Assembly (NCBI GenBank): GCA_029215795.1 | Contig: JARDYH010000003.1 | Coordinates: forward strand, 105,184,609 to 105,248,608 | Origin: Anniella stebbinsi | Taxonomy: Eukaryota > Chordata > Lepidosauria > Squamata > Anniellidae | Direction of reading: 5' to 3' | DNA length: 64,000 nucleotides | Shown: one piece after another, positions 1-10,863 of the stretch | Layout: the number at the start of each line of letters is the position of its first letter | How positions within the stretch are numbered: position 1 is the stretch's first letter | The notes under the pieces: model-generated | Seen by the model: only the letters and a program-made list of their open reading frames with translations | Database searches by the model: none | What the model was told of the DNA's origin: nothing | Translations under genes and position numbers: made by a program

Positions 1-429
1 AGTAGGTGGGGGCTCAGAGACCTGTCTAGCGAAAAGGGGTTGTTGTTGTTTTTAAAAAAGGAGGATGGAGTGGCAAAAATCGCCTCTGTGGCTCCCCACC
101 CACCCCCAGTGGCAGTAGCCCAAGAGTGCACTGGATAGTCAGAACCACTCAAGATTGTAGGCTTCTGTCTAGCAGGTGGAAACCTGATAGGTCTGTGCCC
201 TTAGAGCTCAACCCTATACGTATTTAGCCAGAAATAACTCCTAAAATTCCAAGCATCCCTTCAGCCAAACATAAGGTTGCATCCATACAAAAAGAAAACT
301 AAAACGGTCAAACCCATAAAAAATATGAATCTTAAAAATAACACTATAAATAGCACAGCATAAAATAATAACGCAATACAGGCATGTTCCTGTAACAAAT
401 ATTCTAAGAATAGCACAAAAATCAATAAA
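1..429. other. No recognised feature
   Basis: This stretch is AT-rich, with only short open frames and no repeat family that I recognise by eye. Confidence 0.5.
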
Positions 430-713
430 GGGCACTTGATTTATTTGTTTGTTTAAAATTATTGTTAGGTTGCCTTTAAGAGTAGAATCTCCTCAAGGCA
501 GCATACAAGAGGAAAACCATACAAAATATGCCACAACCCCACTAGAAGAGCCGGGGAAGAAACCCTAGCAACACCAGACAATGCCAAAGCTCTGTTGAAA
601 TACCCAAGTATTTGCCAAGCACCTAAAACATGCACTGATAGGACCATGTGAGAAGAGCGCTCCACAGGGTTGGTGTCATAACTGAGAAGGCCCTGTCCCT
701 CATAGCCAACTAC
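430..713 (-). repeat. L2-like LINE 3' fragment, old
   Basis: Read on the minus strand, the stretch resembles the 3' end of the L2-type LINEs elsewhere in this window. It has a T-rich left edge and a segment encoding a degraded peptide with EGQGLLSYDT. No long frame survives. A different LINE 3' end is possible. Confidence 0.4.
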
Positions 714-721
714 CATGTCTC

Positions 722-1041
722 TAGGGTGACCAGATAAAATCCAGGTCAGGGCTCATGTAACCTTAACAATTGTAGAGAAAAGGGGATTTCAGCCAGTGTC
801 ATTTGTATGCAATTAGTTCCTGGTGCAATTCCCTCTTCATCACAACAGTTAAAGTTGCAGGCGCTATACTAGAGTGACCATATACAAAAGAAGGCAGGGC
901 CCCTGCAACTTTAACTGTTGTGATGAAGAGGGAATTTCTCCAGGAACTAATTGCATACAAATGACACTGGCTGAAATTCTCTTTTTTCTACAATTGTTAA
1001 AGTTACATGAGCCCTGACCTGGATTTTATCTGGTCACCCTA
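722..1041 (-). mobile_element. hAT-like foldback element, dimer (copy A)
   Basis: The element starts TAGGGTGACCAGAT and ends with the inverted form, ATCTGGTCACCCTA. It is flanked by an exact 8-bp direct repeat CATGTCTC (714-721 and 1042-1049), the target duplication length of hAT transposons. Inside, a second terminus-like TAGAGTGACCATATAC follows the junction CGCTATAC, so the copy reads as two ~160-bp foldback monomers joined together. It has no coding capacity and must have been moved in trans. Its orientation is opposite to copies B, D, E and F. Confidence 0.8.
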
Positions 1042-1049
1042 CATGTCTC

Positions 1050-1420
1050 AGTTTCTGAGAAGGACTCAAAGTATGATACTGAACAGAGAGAGCTAGACCT
1101 TTATCGCACGGGCGGTTTGATCCACACCCGGCGCAACTTTGGTCCAATTCTTTCACGTGACGTCGTCCCCCTCGCACCACTCTTGCGCCCTGAGTGCTCT
1201 TTTTTTCCTTTTTCGAAATATCCCTAAATAGGGATGGTCCATTTTCTCCCCTCCTCCTCCGCAGGCTGAGCTGAGGTATCAGAGCAAAACCGACCACGTG
1301 TGATCAAAGGGCTACACACGCATAGGAAACAGAGGGGGAACCCACATAAGCAAAACAGGTAGGTGTGATAAAGGGGACATATATGGGAGAAGGCAGTCCT
1401 ACAATACCTAGGCCCTAAGA
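1050..1420. other. No gene; contains a CpG-bearing block
   Basis: Most of the stretch is unassigned. About 1095-1200 is richer in CpG than its surroundings and contains CACGTGACGTC, an E-box overlapping a CRE-like site. This may be the remnant of an unrecognised DNA transposon rather than a host promoter. Confidence 0.35.
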
Positions 1421-1521
1421 CAGCCTTCCCCAACTTGTACCCTCCAGAAGTGTTGGACTACAACTTCCAGCATGAAGAGCAGTCCAATACATCTGGAGAA
1501 CAACAGGTCGTGGAAAGCTAC
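1421..1521. repeat. Foldback repeat of the CCTTCCCCAAC type
   Basis: It begins CAGCCTTCCCCAAC and continues with a version of 'gttggactacaacttcc'. The second half is a decayed inverted copy. Related copies occur near 11214, 21225, 35483, 36665, 45546 and 57153. It is a short non-coding foldback, probably a non-autonomous DNA transposon family common in reptile genomes. I do not know its formal name. Confidence 0.55.
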
Positions 1522-2185
1522 CCTAACTCTTTTAGGGCTTTAAAGATAAGAAACAGCATGTTAAACTGGGCCCAGAGATAGGTAGATAAGCAGTCAACAC
1601 TAAACACAATTCAATGGAAATGAGAGCTAGAGCTGGGTATTACTAAGGTCATCTTCGCCCAATTCTCCAGACAACTTGACTCAGCAGTTCCATTGTAGAT
1701 GTTTAAAAGCATGGAGGACAAGATTAAGTCCTGCACAGTATTCCATGATATTAAACTAATACCCACAGGACAGAGCAATAGTCCTTTAGCACCACCTTGT
1801 GGGACCTGCTTTACAGGAATGACCAGAACTATCTAAAGTACAGTGTCCACCCGAGCCCCAACACTGTAAGGCAGCCCAGGAGGAGAAAATAGTGGTTTGT
1901 TTCGATGGGGGAGGGATTGATTGTTGTTGTTTTTAAGCCATCAGAACTCCAGGAGAATAAGCACAATCATACTTTGCCTGTCCATCTCCCAGTATAAGTC
2001 ATCCACTGGGGTTTCTATCCTAAAACCAGATGAAAGGAGTCCAAGAAATCCCCCCCAATCTAGGAAACCCCACACACCCTGCCTAAGAATAACATATTCA
2101 AAGTAACTTGTAATTATTTAAATCAGTAAGTCCAAGAACAGTTGCTAGAGTATGCTTTTATTCTATAATATTTTTATTTTTGCTC
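1522..2185. other. No recognised feature
   Basis: Unassigned sequence with only short open frames. Nothing in it suggests an exon. Confidence 0.45.
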
Positions 2186-2516
2186 TAAAGCATGACATTC
2201 TGATTCACAAACTAGTGAAAAGTGGGCTAGATGGAATAACTATTAGGTGGATCCATAGTTGGCTTCAGAATCGGACTCACAGACTGCTTATCAATGATAC
2301 CTTCTCAAAATGGAGGGAGGTAATGAGCAGGGTACTGCAGGGCTCAGTCATGGGCCCAGGGCTCTTCAACATTTGTATTACAGACTTGGACAAGAAGGTG
2401 CAGAAAAGGCTTATCAAATTTGCAGATGACACAAAATTGGGTGGAATCGCTAATACCCTGGAAGACAGAAACAAACTCCAAAGTGATCTTCATAGACTGG
2501 AACGCTGGGCTGAAAA
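2186..2516 (+). mobile_element. CR1 LINE, reverse transcriptase segment, 5' part of a split copy
   Basis: The frame encodes the middle of a CR1 reverse transcriptase: HDILIHKLVKSGLDG, then a QGS-V-GP-LFNI block, then the catalytic FADDTKLGG box, ending at LERWAENN. CR1 elements move by target-primed reverse transcription and are usually 5' truncated, as here. The copy stops at 2516, where an antisense L2 begins, and continues at about 3345 with the next residues of the same protein (MKFNRDK). It is therefore one CR1 copy interrupted by a later insertion. It is not functional: the 5' end and the upstream ORF are missing. Confidence 0.85.
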
Positions 2517-3344
2517 CAACAACAACAACAACAACAACAACATAATAATAATAATAATTTATTTCTTACCCGCCTCTCCGTCTGGATCAAGGTGGGGAAC
2601 AACAATATGATAAAATACATAAAACGGATTAAAACATGACACATATTATTAAAACTGCATTAAAACGTCCTAAAACATCCTAAAAACATCCTAAAAGCAT
2701 TCTAAAATTCCACTGGATATGCCCGCCGGAAGAGAACAGTCTTTATGGCTTTCTTAAATTCTAAAAGACTGTTAAGTTGACGAGTCTCTTCCGGCAGGTC
2801 ATTCCACAGTCTAGGAGCTGCAGAAGAGAAGGTCCTCTGGGTAATGGTTATCAGCCTAGTCTTGGCCAATTGCAGTAAGTTCTTCCCAGAGGACCTGAGC
2901 GTGCGGGGTGGATTGTATGGGAGAAGGCGATCCCGCAGGTAACCTGGACCCAAACCATGTAGGGCTTTAAAGGTGATAACCAATACTTTATACTTTGCCC
3001 GGAAACTAATTGGCAGCCAGTGGAGCGATTTTAAAGCTGGCGTAATATGGTCACCCCTAGGTGTACCAGTGACCAACCTGGCTGCCATATTTTGAACTAG
3101 TTGAAATTTCCGGACTAGTCACAGAGGTAGCCCTATGTACAGTGCATTGCAGAAGTCGAGCCTCGAAGTTACCAGTGCGTGCACTACCATCTTTAGGTCT
3201 TCCAACTCTAGGAAGGGGCGCAGCTGGCGTATCAGCCGAAGCTGATAGTAGGCACTCCTGGCCGTCGCATCTATCTGGGCTGTCATTTGGAGCGACGGAT
3301 CCAGAAGCACCCCCCCAGCTGCGAACACAGTCTTTCAGGGGGAG
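2517..3344 (-). mobile_element. L2 LINE fragment nested in the CR1 copy
   Basis: On the minus strand this encodes the C-terminal part of an L2-clade polyprotein. Recognisable blocks are 'ITPALKSLHWLPISFRAKYK' and 'LWNDLPEETRQLNS', followed by a 3' tail that ends in an AAT/AAC-type microsatellite (2514-2560 on the + strand). It is closely similar to the + strand L2 at 4510-5567. It lies between the two halves of one CR1 copy and so must have arrived after it. No clear target duplication was found. Confidence 0.85.
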
Positions 3345-4118
3345 TGTAATGAAATTTAATAGGGATAAAGGCCAAGTTCTACACCTAGGAAAAAGAAACC
3401 AAAAGCACAGTTACAAGATGGGGGATACTTGGCTAATCAATATGACAAGCGGGAAGGATCTTGGAATTGTTGGCAATCACAAGCTGACTATGAGCCAACA
3501 GTGTGATGTGGCTGTAAAAAAAGCAAATGCTATTTTGGGCTGCATTAATAGAAGTATAGCTTCCAAATCGTGCGAGGTACTGGTTCCCCTCTATTCAGCA
3601 CTGGTTAGGCCCCATCTTGAATATTGCATGCAGCTCTGAGCACCACACTTCAGGAAGGATGCAGACAAGCTGGAGCATGTTCAGAGGAGGGCAACAAGGA
3701 TGATCAAAGGTCTAGAAACAAAGCCCTATGAGGCGAGACTGAAAGAACTTGGCATGTTTAACCTGGAGAAGAGAAGATTGAGGGGAGACAGCACTCTTCA
3801 AGTACTTGAAAGGTTGTCATACAGAGGAGGGCCGGGATCTCTTCTCAATCAACTCAGAGTGCAGGACACCAAATAATGGGCTCAATTTACAGGAAGCCAG
3901 ATTCCGGCTGGACATCAGGAAAAACTTCCTGACTGTTAGAGCAATACGACAATGGAACCCATGACCTAGGGAGGCAGTGGGCTCTCCCATACTAGAGGCA
4001 TTCAAAAGGCAGCTGGACAACCAGGCATGCTTTCAGGTGGATTCCTGCACTGAGCAGGGCATTGAACTCGATGGCCTTATAGGCCCCTTCCAACTCTACT
4101 GTTCTATGATTCTATGAT
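3345..4118 (+). mobile_element. CR1 LINE, 3' part of the split copy
   Basis: The sequence resumes the CR1 protein at MKFNRDK and runs through [31 protein letters not shown] and [15 protein letters not shown] before frame breaks. It ends 'tgttctatgattctatgat', the ATTCTATG-type terminus typical of CR1, which marks the true 3' end. A stop after MQL and a small deletion near 3790 break the frame, so it is a dead copy. Confidence 0.87.
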
Positions 4119-4298
4119 TTAAAATCCCTGAGTCCCTGAAAAATCATAACATATTGACCAAGAGGTATGTTGAATATTCAATTCATTAGATTTCCCACCT
4201 TATCATCAGCTCCAAAATCTCACTTTGGAGATTTTTGTTCTTGTTATGCCATCACATTTACTGACATACCTCTGCAAGTCAGAAAACTATATCATTTA

Positions 4299-4344
<46 letters not shown>

Positions 4345-4509
4345 GTTAAAGACCCCATTCCAACTGTTTGTAGTTCCTCATCCTTCTAGGATCAGGCTTC
4401 TATATATGAAATACTACTACTACTACTACTACTAATAATAATAATAATAATAATCTGCAGACCCTAAAAGCCTCTAGATAATTAAAAAAGAAATGTGCAA
4501 TTGCCATCC
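4119..4509. repeat. Microsatellites in unassigned sequence
   Basis: Contains a long (TTA)n run at about 4297-4343 and a (CTA)n run passing into (ATA)n at about 4410-4454. The rest is unassigned. Confidence 0.8.
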
Positions 4510-5567
4510 TTTCCCCAATGCTGTTTAACATTTCTATGAAACCGCTGGGAGAGATCATCCGGAGGCATGGGGCGGGGGTGCTATCAGTATGCTGATGACA
4601 TCCAAATATATTTCTCTATGCCTTCGACAACAGCGTCAGCTAAGGATAGTGTGTCTCCCCTGAATGAATGCTTGGAGGCGGTAATGGGCTGGATGAGGAA
4701 AAACAAACTGAAGCTGAATCCAGACAAGATGGAGGTGCTTGCTGTCAAAGGCCCCAACCTGAGTTTGGAGGTGTGTCAACCAGTTCTGGATGGGGTTACC
4801 TCCCCCTGAAAGACTGTGTTCGCAGCTTGGGGGTACTCCTGGATCTGTCGCTCCAAATGACAGCCCAGATAGATGCGACAGCCAGGAGTGCCTACTATCA
4901 GCTTCGGCTGATACGCCAGCTGCGCCAGTTCCTAGAGTTGGAAGACCTAAAGACGGTAGTGCACGCACTGGTAACTTCGAGGCTTGACTTCTGCAATGCG
5001 CTGTACATAGGGCTACCTCTGTGCCTAAACCAGAAACTTCAACTAGTTCAGAATATGGCAGCCAGGTTGGTCACCGGTACACCTAGGGGTGATCACATTA
5101 CACCAGTCTTAAAATCACTCCACTGGCTGCCAATTACTTTCCGGGCAAAGTATAAAGTATTGGTTATTACCTTTAAAGCCTTACATGGTTTGGGGCCAGG
5201 TTACCTGCAGGATTGCCTTCTCCCGTATAATCTGCCCCGCACACTCAGGTCCTCTGGGAAGAATTTACTTCAATCAGCCAGAACTAGGCTGACCAGTGTT
5301 ACCCAGAGGACCTTCTCTTCTGTCGCTCCCAAACTGTGGAATGGCCTGCCGGAGGAGATTCAAAAACTTAGTAGTCTTCTTGAATTTAAGAGAGCTGTGA
5401 AGACTGATCTCTTCCGGCAGGCCTACCTAGTTGAATTTTAAGATGTTTTAATAATGTATTAGTTTGATTTGTTTCTAATGTTTTATCTATTTTATGGTCT
5501 TTGTATTTATATTTATACATTATAAATATAATTAATTAATAAATATATTATTATTATTATTATTACA
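4510..5567 (+). mobile_element. L2 LINE fragment, reverse transcriptase C-terminal half and 3' end
   Basis: It starts in the RT palm with 'LSPMLFNISMKPLGEII', then YADDIQIYF (catalytic YADD box intact), then the KLKLNPDKMEV block. A frameshift near 4800 leads into a 257-residue frame with SRLDFCNALYIGLPL, 'HITPVLKSLHWLPITFRAKY' and LWNGLPEE, ending RQAYLVEF. An A/T-rich tail and (ATT)n microsatellite at 5545-5567 mark the 3' end. It is 5' truncated and the endonuclease is missing. It closely matches the antisense copy at 2517-3344, so both belong to the same subfamily. Confidence 0.88.
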
Positions 5568-6384
5568 ATTAATTTGTGTGTTTGTGTGTGTGTAATATGT
5601 ATCCCTGTGGTCATAACAATTCACAATATACAGAAAAATAGGGTGTAATATTTAGCAGATTAAAAATATCAGCATCTTAGTAATGGTGAACAATATTCTT
5701 ATCTGAATAAATTTGACATATTTTATCTTCTGCCACATTAAATATATAGCCTACTTCTTTAACAGTTTCTGTCTTTAAAAGCCAAAAAAATGTAGGGAAC
5801 CCAGGCACACTCCAGTTACCAGGCGAGTTCAGTATGTGCTTAAATATCACCTGTTGATATCAATGAATCTTAAAAATAATTAGCTTCGGCTGACTCATGC
5901 CCATAGTTCATAGCCAAATTCAAAGACAAATTTCTAGCAAATCAATAGTGTAAGGAAACAGCAGCATGTTTCAAACTCTATTCGCTGGATGTGATCCAGC
6001 CAAAATTAAGCACATTTAAATTCCACTAATTTCAATGGGGGAGAATGAAGCATGTGTTTAATTTATTCATTGAAATCAATAGGACTTGAATGTGCTTTCC
6101 TTTGCAGGACTGTGGTCACCTTTTTTGGTCAGGGGATATTTTAGAAAAACAACGAACAACTGCATAAATGCATAAACAAATATTGGAACGCTTCCATCGT
6201 ATACTAAAGTAGTAAAATTAGGTACCACAACTTCCAATAACTTGAACACACTAAATTCAGCTAAAATAAACTTGCTACATATAATTTGCAAAACTTTAAA
6301 ACTTTTTATACAAATAAATCTGAAAGCCACGGGTAAAGTGGCTTTAAAGAATTGGAGCACTCCTCCATCAAGCTCATGTTTTTA
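5568..6384. other. No recognised feature
   Basis: AT-rich unassigned sequence with a short (GT)n at about 5576-5592. Confidence 0.45.
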
Positions 6385-6498
6385 TATTGTTGTTGTTTTA
6401 TATTTTGAATACTTGTCATGGTTTTAATTTTTGTAAACTGCCCAGAGAGCTTCGGATATTGGGTGGTATAAAAATGCAATAAATAAATAAATAAATTG
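6385..6498 (+). repeat. L2 3' tail fragment
   Basis: Matches the end of the L2 at 28618-30945: 'gtaaactgcccagagagctt' followed by a 'ggtataaaaatgcaataaat' tail with AAAT repeats. Only the 3' untranslated end is present, as in a heavily 5'-truncated insertion or a SINE that shares this tail. Confidence 0.65.
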
Positions 6499-6976
6499 CA
6501 ATTTAACTAAGGAAGTACTTCTTCATTCAAAATGAAACAGGGGACAGAATTTCTCCACCTTGTTTTGTATTTCATTGCTATATTGTCTAGCAAAGGAGAC
6601 AAGCAGATAGTGTATTCTCTGTTTCACCATACAGATGGCTAGCCAGCAATTAGAGAAGTTGATGTTCTACAACTCTATTTTTACAAGTATAGAGTCCTCA
6701 TTCATACTGTGCTCTATTATACCACCCTTGCAGGACCACTGTGTCCGTTGACTGGGAGGAGAGGCCTTTTTTGGAAACTGAACTTCAGGACTGCTAATGG
6801 CTAGACTGCCATTATTTTAAGCTGCTGGCAATCTATGTTTCATGCAGCTCTCCTGATTGAATGGTCTTTGATACATTTATCCTCAGTTAATTTATCTATA
6901 TTGTTGCAAGCATTCTCTTTTGATAGGAAAACTGACCTTCTGTCATGGCTTTTGCATAACCTGCCAGGTAAAGATT
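6499..6976. other. No recognised feature
   Basis: Unassigned sequence with no convincing open frame. Confidence 0.45.
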
Positions 6977-7190
6977 TAGGGTGACCCTATTTTGGAAACC
7001 AAAAAGGAAGACAGCATGGTTGGCCCCCAAGGGGGCGTCCCCACCAACATGTCTGCCCACCTGAACACAGCCTTGGTCACATGTCTGATTTTACAGCACA
7101 CAAGACAAATCTGCTCTACATAACATCTTAATGTTAAAATAACTGAAATAACAAGTGAGACATCCAATGTATCTGAAATTAACTTCACTT
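6977..7190 (+). repeat. hAT-like terminus variant, partial
   Basis: It begins TAGGGTGACCCTATTTTGGA, sharing its first ten bases with the hAT-like family of copy A but then continuing 'aaccaaaaaggaagaca'. A similar end in the opposite orientation closes the stretch at 38265-38577. The other end of this copy was not located, so the right boundary is a guess. Confidence 0.4.
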
Positions 7191-7617
7191 ACTCCTGCTT
7201 TTGTAGCTTTTGCTGTACTTTGCTGCTATACTCTGTGTGGTACATTCTCCCCTTCCCTCAAATATCTTTTCTGATTGTATCCTCACTCCACTGCAAGCTG
7301 CTGCTTAACAGGGCTTGCTGCTGGCTGGCTGGCTCTTTTATTTTTAAAGTTGAATTATTATTTTTTTGAAACTTGTGTATGATTGTCACAAGTTTCTCTA
7401 CTTTAACATTAGGGTGGGTGTTGTGGGCAACAGACACTACTTCGCCCATTCAGACTTTTCACTTGTATACATTAGCTTCTCAAGGCTTTTGCGTTGGCAC
7501 ATCCAGACTTTGAGCTCCTGTCTACTTCCTGCACAAACATGTGACTCTGAGACCCTCTTTCTAATGCCCTGCGTTGCCTGCCAGCAACGTAGCACTAAGT
7601 TACAACAGGTGTCTCAG
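7191..7617. other. No recognised feature
   Basis: Unassigned. The frames in it show no domain that I recognise. Confidence 0.45.
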
Positions 7618-7956
7618 GCTGCCTCTACAAGAGAGGTTTAAAGCTCTTTCAAGGCGCTTTAAAAAATTTACCTCTACAAGAACGGAGCGCAAATCGGGCG
7701 TAGAGGCGCGTTATCTCTCCGATTATGCGCATTATCAAATGCGTGTTAAATCGTGAGTTTTATTTTGCTCCGGCCGTTAAAGCGCATTTTGACTATGTGA
7801 ACAAGCGCTTATGCGCATTAACTAATAAAGCGCATTTTGGTCATCCGTTAATGCGCTTCACCGCCTCTCGTGCAGAGGTATTAGTTGTAAATGCGCTTCA
7901 GCGATTATGCGCATAATCGCCTAACCGGGCGCAAAAGCGAATCCTTGTAGAGGGGA
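7618..7956 (+). mobile_element. CpG-dense TIR element, copy 1 (full length)
   Basis: A 339-bp element with ends GCTGCCTCTACAAG and CTTGTAGAGGGGAC, which are imperfect inverted repeats. The motif CCTCTACAAG recurs inside the left end (about 7672), and a related form is inverted at about 7862-7880. The interior has about a dozen GCGC sites in AAGCGC/GCGCATT contexts and a perfect 20-bp palindrome GCGATTATGCGCATAATCGC (about 7900-7919). There is no coding capacity. Most CpGs agree between copies, so the family looks young. No clear target duplication is visible at this copy. The superfamily is unknown to me. Confidence 0.75.
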
Positions 7957-8940
7957 CCTGGGTTGTCTGTGCAGCCTCTGTTGTCTCTCTCTCTAAGTCA
8001 TTGCAGCGAAACCAAAGCCTCCAGCCTCAAACAATCAATCTCCCTCCCTCTTCCAAAGTCTCCCAATGGTCCAGCCAGGCTGCGCACTTGTATCCTGTGG
8101 CCGGGGTGGGGGGGTGAGAGTGCCAGCTTATTGCTTGGTCATGTCTTGTGGCTCTTAGGCCCTTCCCACACCAGGCTATTCGCCTGGAATGGCCCCAGGC
8201 TGGTCCCTGTGTACCGATGGTGTGTATTAGGTACTTCCGGGATCGCCCTCCCTCCCTCCCTCCCTCCCTCCCTCTACACCCCTATGGTGTAGAAAGGACC
8301 TTACTTTAAAAACTGCTGCCAACCACCTCCGCCTGCACCAACACACTGGACTCTGAGATGCTCTGAAAAGGCTCTGTGTGGCATGGCAGCCTCTCAGGGC
8401 TTAGCTACAGCCATCTCTGAGTTGTGTCTTCAGTCTAAATCTGTCTGTAAGAGATATGCCCGCCAGCCAAAGCCACAAATCTATCTATTTATCTCTGACA
8501 CACACTTCAAACGTTCTGCATAGCTCACAAGTGAACAAAGTGAAGTGGAAGGGAAGGGAAGGGGTAGCGAAGCAAAGCAACAACATGCCAGGTTCCAGTA
8601 TCTGCAGCAACAGGGCATCTGCAAAGATGAGAGCCTCTCTCTCGACTGACACCTGACTGTTGGTCATGAGAGTTTTTCTCTAAAGATGACCCTTCATCAC
8701 CCATGATGTGGAACTCTGAGAAAAAGGCCTCTGGTCTGTTCCGTTTTGCCCTGTGGGCTGCTTTGACTGACCTCTCCTTTCCCACATTTTGATCTGTGGA
8801 TGCCTCTGCTCTGCTGAGCTCCAGGTGCCCGACTGCCCACCAAATCTGCAACAGGAAAGGTGCTGTGCTCACCCAGCACTTCTTAGCTAAAAATTTGAGA
8901 TCCCCTTGATGCCAAGGGCTGAAACTGCTCAAGGTGCAAG
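7957..8940. other. No gene; CCCT microsatellite inside
   Basis: Contains a (CCCT)n run at about 8241-8273. The open frames on both strands overlap each other and carry no recognisable domain. Confidence 0.5.
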
Positions 8941-9300
8941 ACCCCAAAAAGGTGGTTTGACAACCTTAGTTTTTTTAAAAAAATTAATTTTAAAACCTTG
9001 GACTTTAAAAATTTGATAAAAATCAACAGATGAACTTGGCATGGCTACAGCCCTCCTTAACACCTATCATGATGCCAAGTTTCATCTTCTCTTTAAAAAT
9101 GATGGTTTTTTTAAAAAAGTAATTTTAAAACCTCAAATTTTCAACAAAATCCTAAAACTCAATGGATGAACAGATCTGCTTCAAATTTGGCATGGCTAAA
9201 GTCCTACCTAACAGCTATCATGTTGCCAAGTTTCATCCCTTTATTTTTAAAGATGACAGAGCTGTAAGCATTTTTGTTAATTCCCATTGACTAAAAATTC
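8941..9300 (-). repeat. Two units of a 'cttggcatggct' repeat
   Basis: Two related units about 150 bp apart (near 9030-9110 and 9170-9260) carry 'cttggcatggcta' followed about 30 bases later by 'gccaagtttcatc'. They are the reverse complement of the units in the array at 37264-37940, so this is a dispersed piece of the same repeat. Confidence 0.6.
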
Positions 9301-9310
9301 CCCCCTTCCT

Positions 9311-10185
9311 GGTTTTTTTTTTAAATACTTCTTTATTACATGTTCTTATCCAACAACATATAAATCATTTTAATAATAACCACCAATATCGAATATAATT
9401 TCCCCCCCCTTCCCCCTCATCCCCCCCCCCCCGCTGTTTTTCTTCTGGCTTGTTTCTTTTCTTTTTTTCCTTCTTTCTCTCTCCTTTTTTCTTTCTTTTA
9501 TTTTCAGAAGTCCCATAACTTTTTATATGCTTCCACCATATTTTCCCTATTTGGTTCTTTTTCATATACTCTATATATGCTTTCCAGTCCATTCTGAAGG
9601 TATCTCTTTTCTTTCCCCCCCGTAAACTCTGAGTTTCTGTGTCAATTTTTCATTTATTGCAATGTTCCATAAATTTTTTCCCACATTTTAATTGTCAACA
9701 TCCTAGCTGTCTTCCATTTGGATGCTATCAGATGTCTTGCTGCTGTCAACATGAACCCAATTAAAATTTTATCTTCTAACCCTCTATTTTCTTTAATATA
9801 CATATTCAGTAGAGCTAGCTCTGGCTTTATTTTGATCTCCTGATCTGTAACTTCCTCTATTTTTTGAAATACCTTTTTCCAAAATTTCTTAACCCTTTTA
9901 CATTCCCACCACATATGTATTTGGGTCCCCTTTTCTTTGCATCCTCTCCAGCACATTGATGTCAGATTTCTGTTTATTTTTGCCATCTTCACTGGCGTCA
10001 TGTACCATTTTTGTGCTATTTTTAAAGCACCTTCCCTTATCCTTGTTGAGGTTGTTTGGAAGGGGAATTTCTCCAATATATCTCCCCATTCCTTATCTTC
10101 CTGGATTTGCTACCAAAAATCTTGACATGTTCTGGATTTTCCTGACATATGGTCACCTATCTTGCTGAATGTCCTTTAATGGCTG
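9311..10185 (-). mobile_element. L1 LINE 3' end, 5' truncated
   Basis: On the minus strand, a 140-residue frame (9654-10076) shows the C-terminal region of an L1-type ORF2: CWRGCKEKGTQIHMWWECKR (zinc-knuckle-like Cys/His), then FWKKVFQKI, then LLTAARHLIASKWK-type sequence. A second short frame (9365-9592) continues downstream after frame damage. The left border on the + strand is T-rich, as expected for the poly(A) end of an antisense insertion. RT and endonuclease are missing through 5' truncation. Confidence 0.82.
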
Positions 10186-10284
10186 GTGGCTACTAGCTTG
10201 AGTACCACCCAGTTGCTTGAATGAAACAGTTTGGCAGTTTGGATGTAACCAATGAGAGAAACATTTTGATTTTGTTGCGGCTGG

Positions 10285-10640
10285 CTGGCTGGCAAGATTT
10301 ATTTATTATGAACATTTATATTCTGCCTCATCTGCTCAAAAACCCATCAAGGCAGTGTGTAGCAATTTAAAACAATAAAATGCTGCAACAATAAACAGAA
10401 AACCAGTAAAAACATTAAAACATTGGTAACTACACATGGCCGGAACCTTTAGGAGACAGAGGGGCCGAGGGGATGTATGCTCTTTTGAAACACTGACGTA
10501 GCTTGAAAGACTACCAATGCCTGTCTGATCACCAGGTCTGAACCGGAAGGGGTGGGAGTGGGGCAAGCTGTGCTAGAGAATCAGGCGTGAGGGACCAAGC
10601 CAGAGCTGAAAGCTGCACTGGATACACCAGAGCTGTAAGG
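10285..10640 (-). repeat. Probable LINE 3' end, old
   Basis: It starts with ATTTATTTATT, followed by 'attctgcctcatctgctcaa' and A-rich stretches. This resembles the antisense 3' ends of the L2 copies here, but no coding block is recognisable. Confidence 0.35.
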
Positions 10641-10863
10641 TTGCTGGTCTTTCAGGCAAAGTCCCCATCCCAAACAGAGAGGCCTTTATCAGTCTTCCTA
10701 TCTGGGAGGGCCCAATGATCAACCCAGAGTGCCTCTAGATGGGCATTTCCCCCGCCGTGGCTTTGGAGTGGCAGCAAGTGATTTACATGACGCTGCCGCC
10801 ACTCCGAAGCCATCTAGGGGCAAAACCCCAAAGTTCTGCTCTAAAAAAGCCGGGCATTTACCC

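Noticed and set aside
3142..3639. A 165-residue + strand frame as a single gene
   Set aside because: Its first half is the antisense of an L2 and its second half is CR1 sense sequence. The frame is a chance fusion at the nested insertion boundary.
7618..7956. CRISPR-like array because of the repeated GCGCATT words
   Set aside because: The spacing is irregular, the words are only 6-8 bases long and the context is a eukaryotic TIR element.
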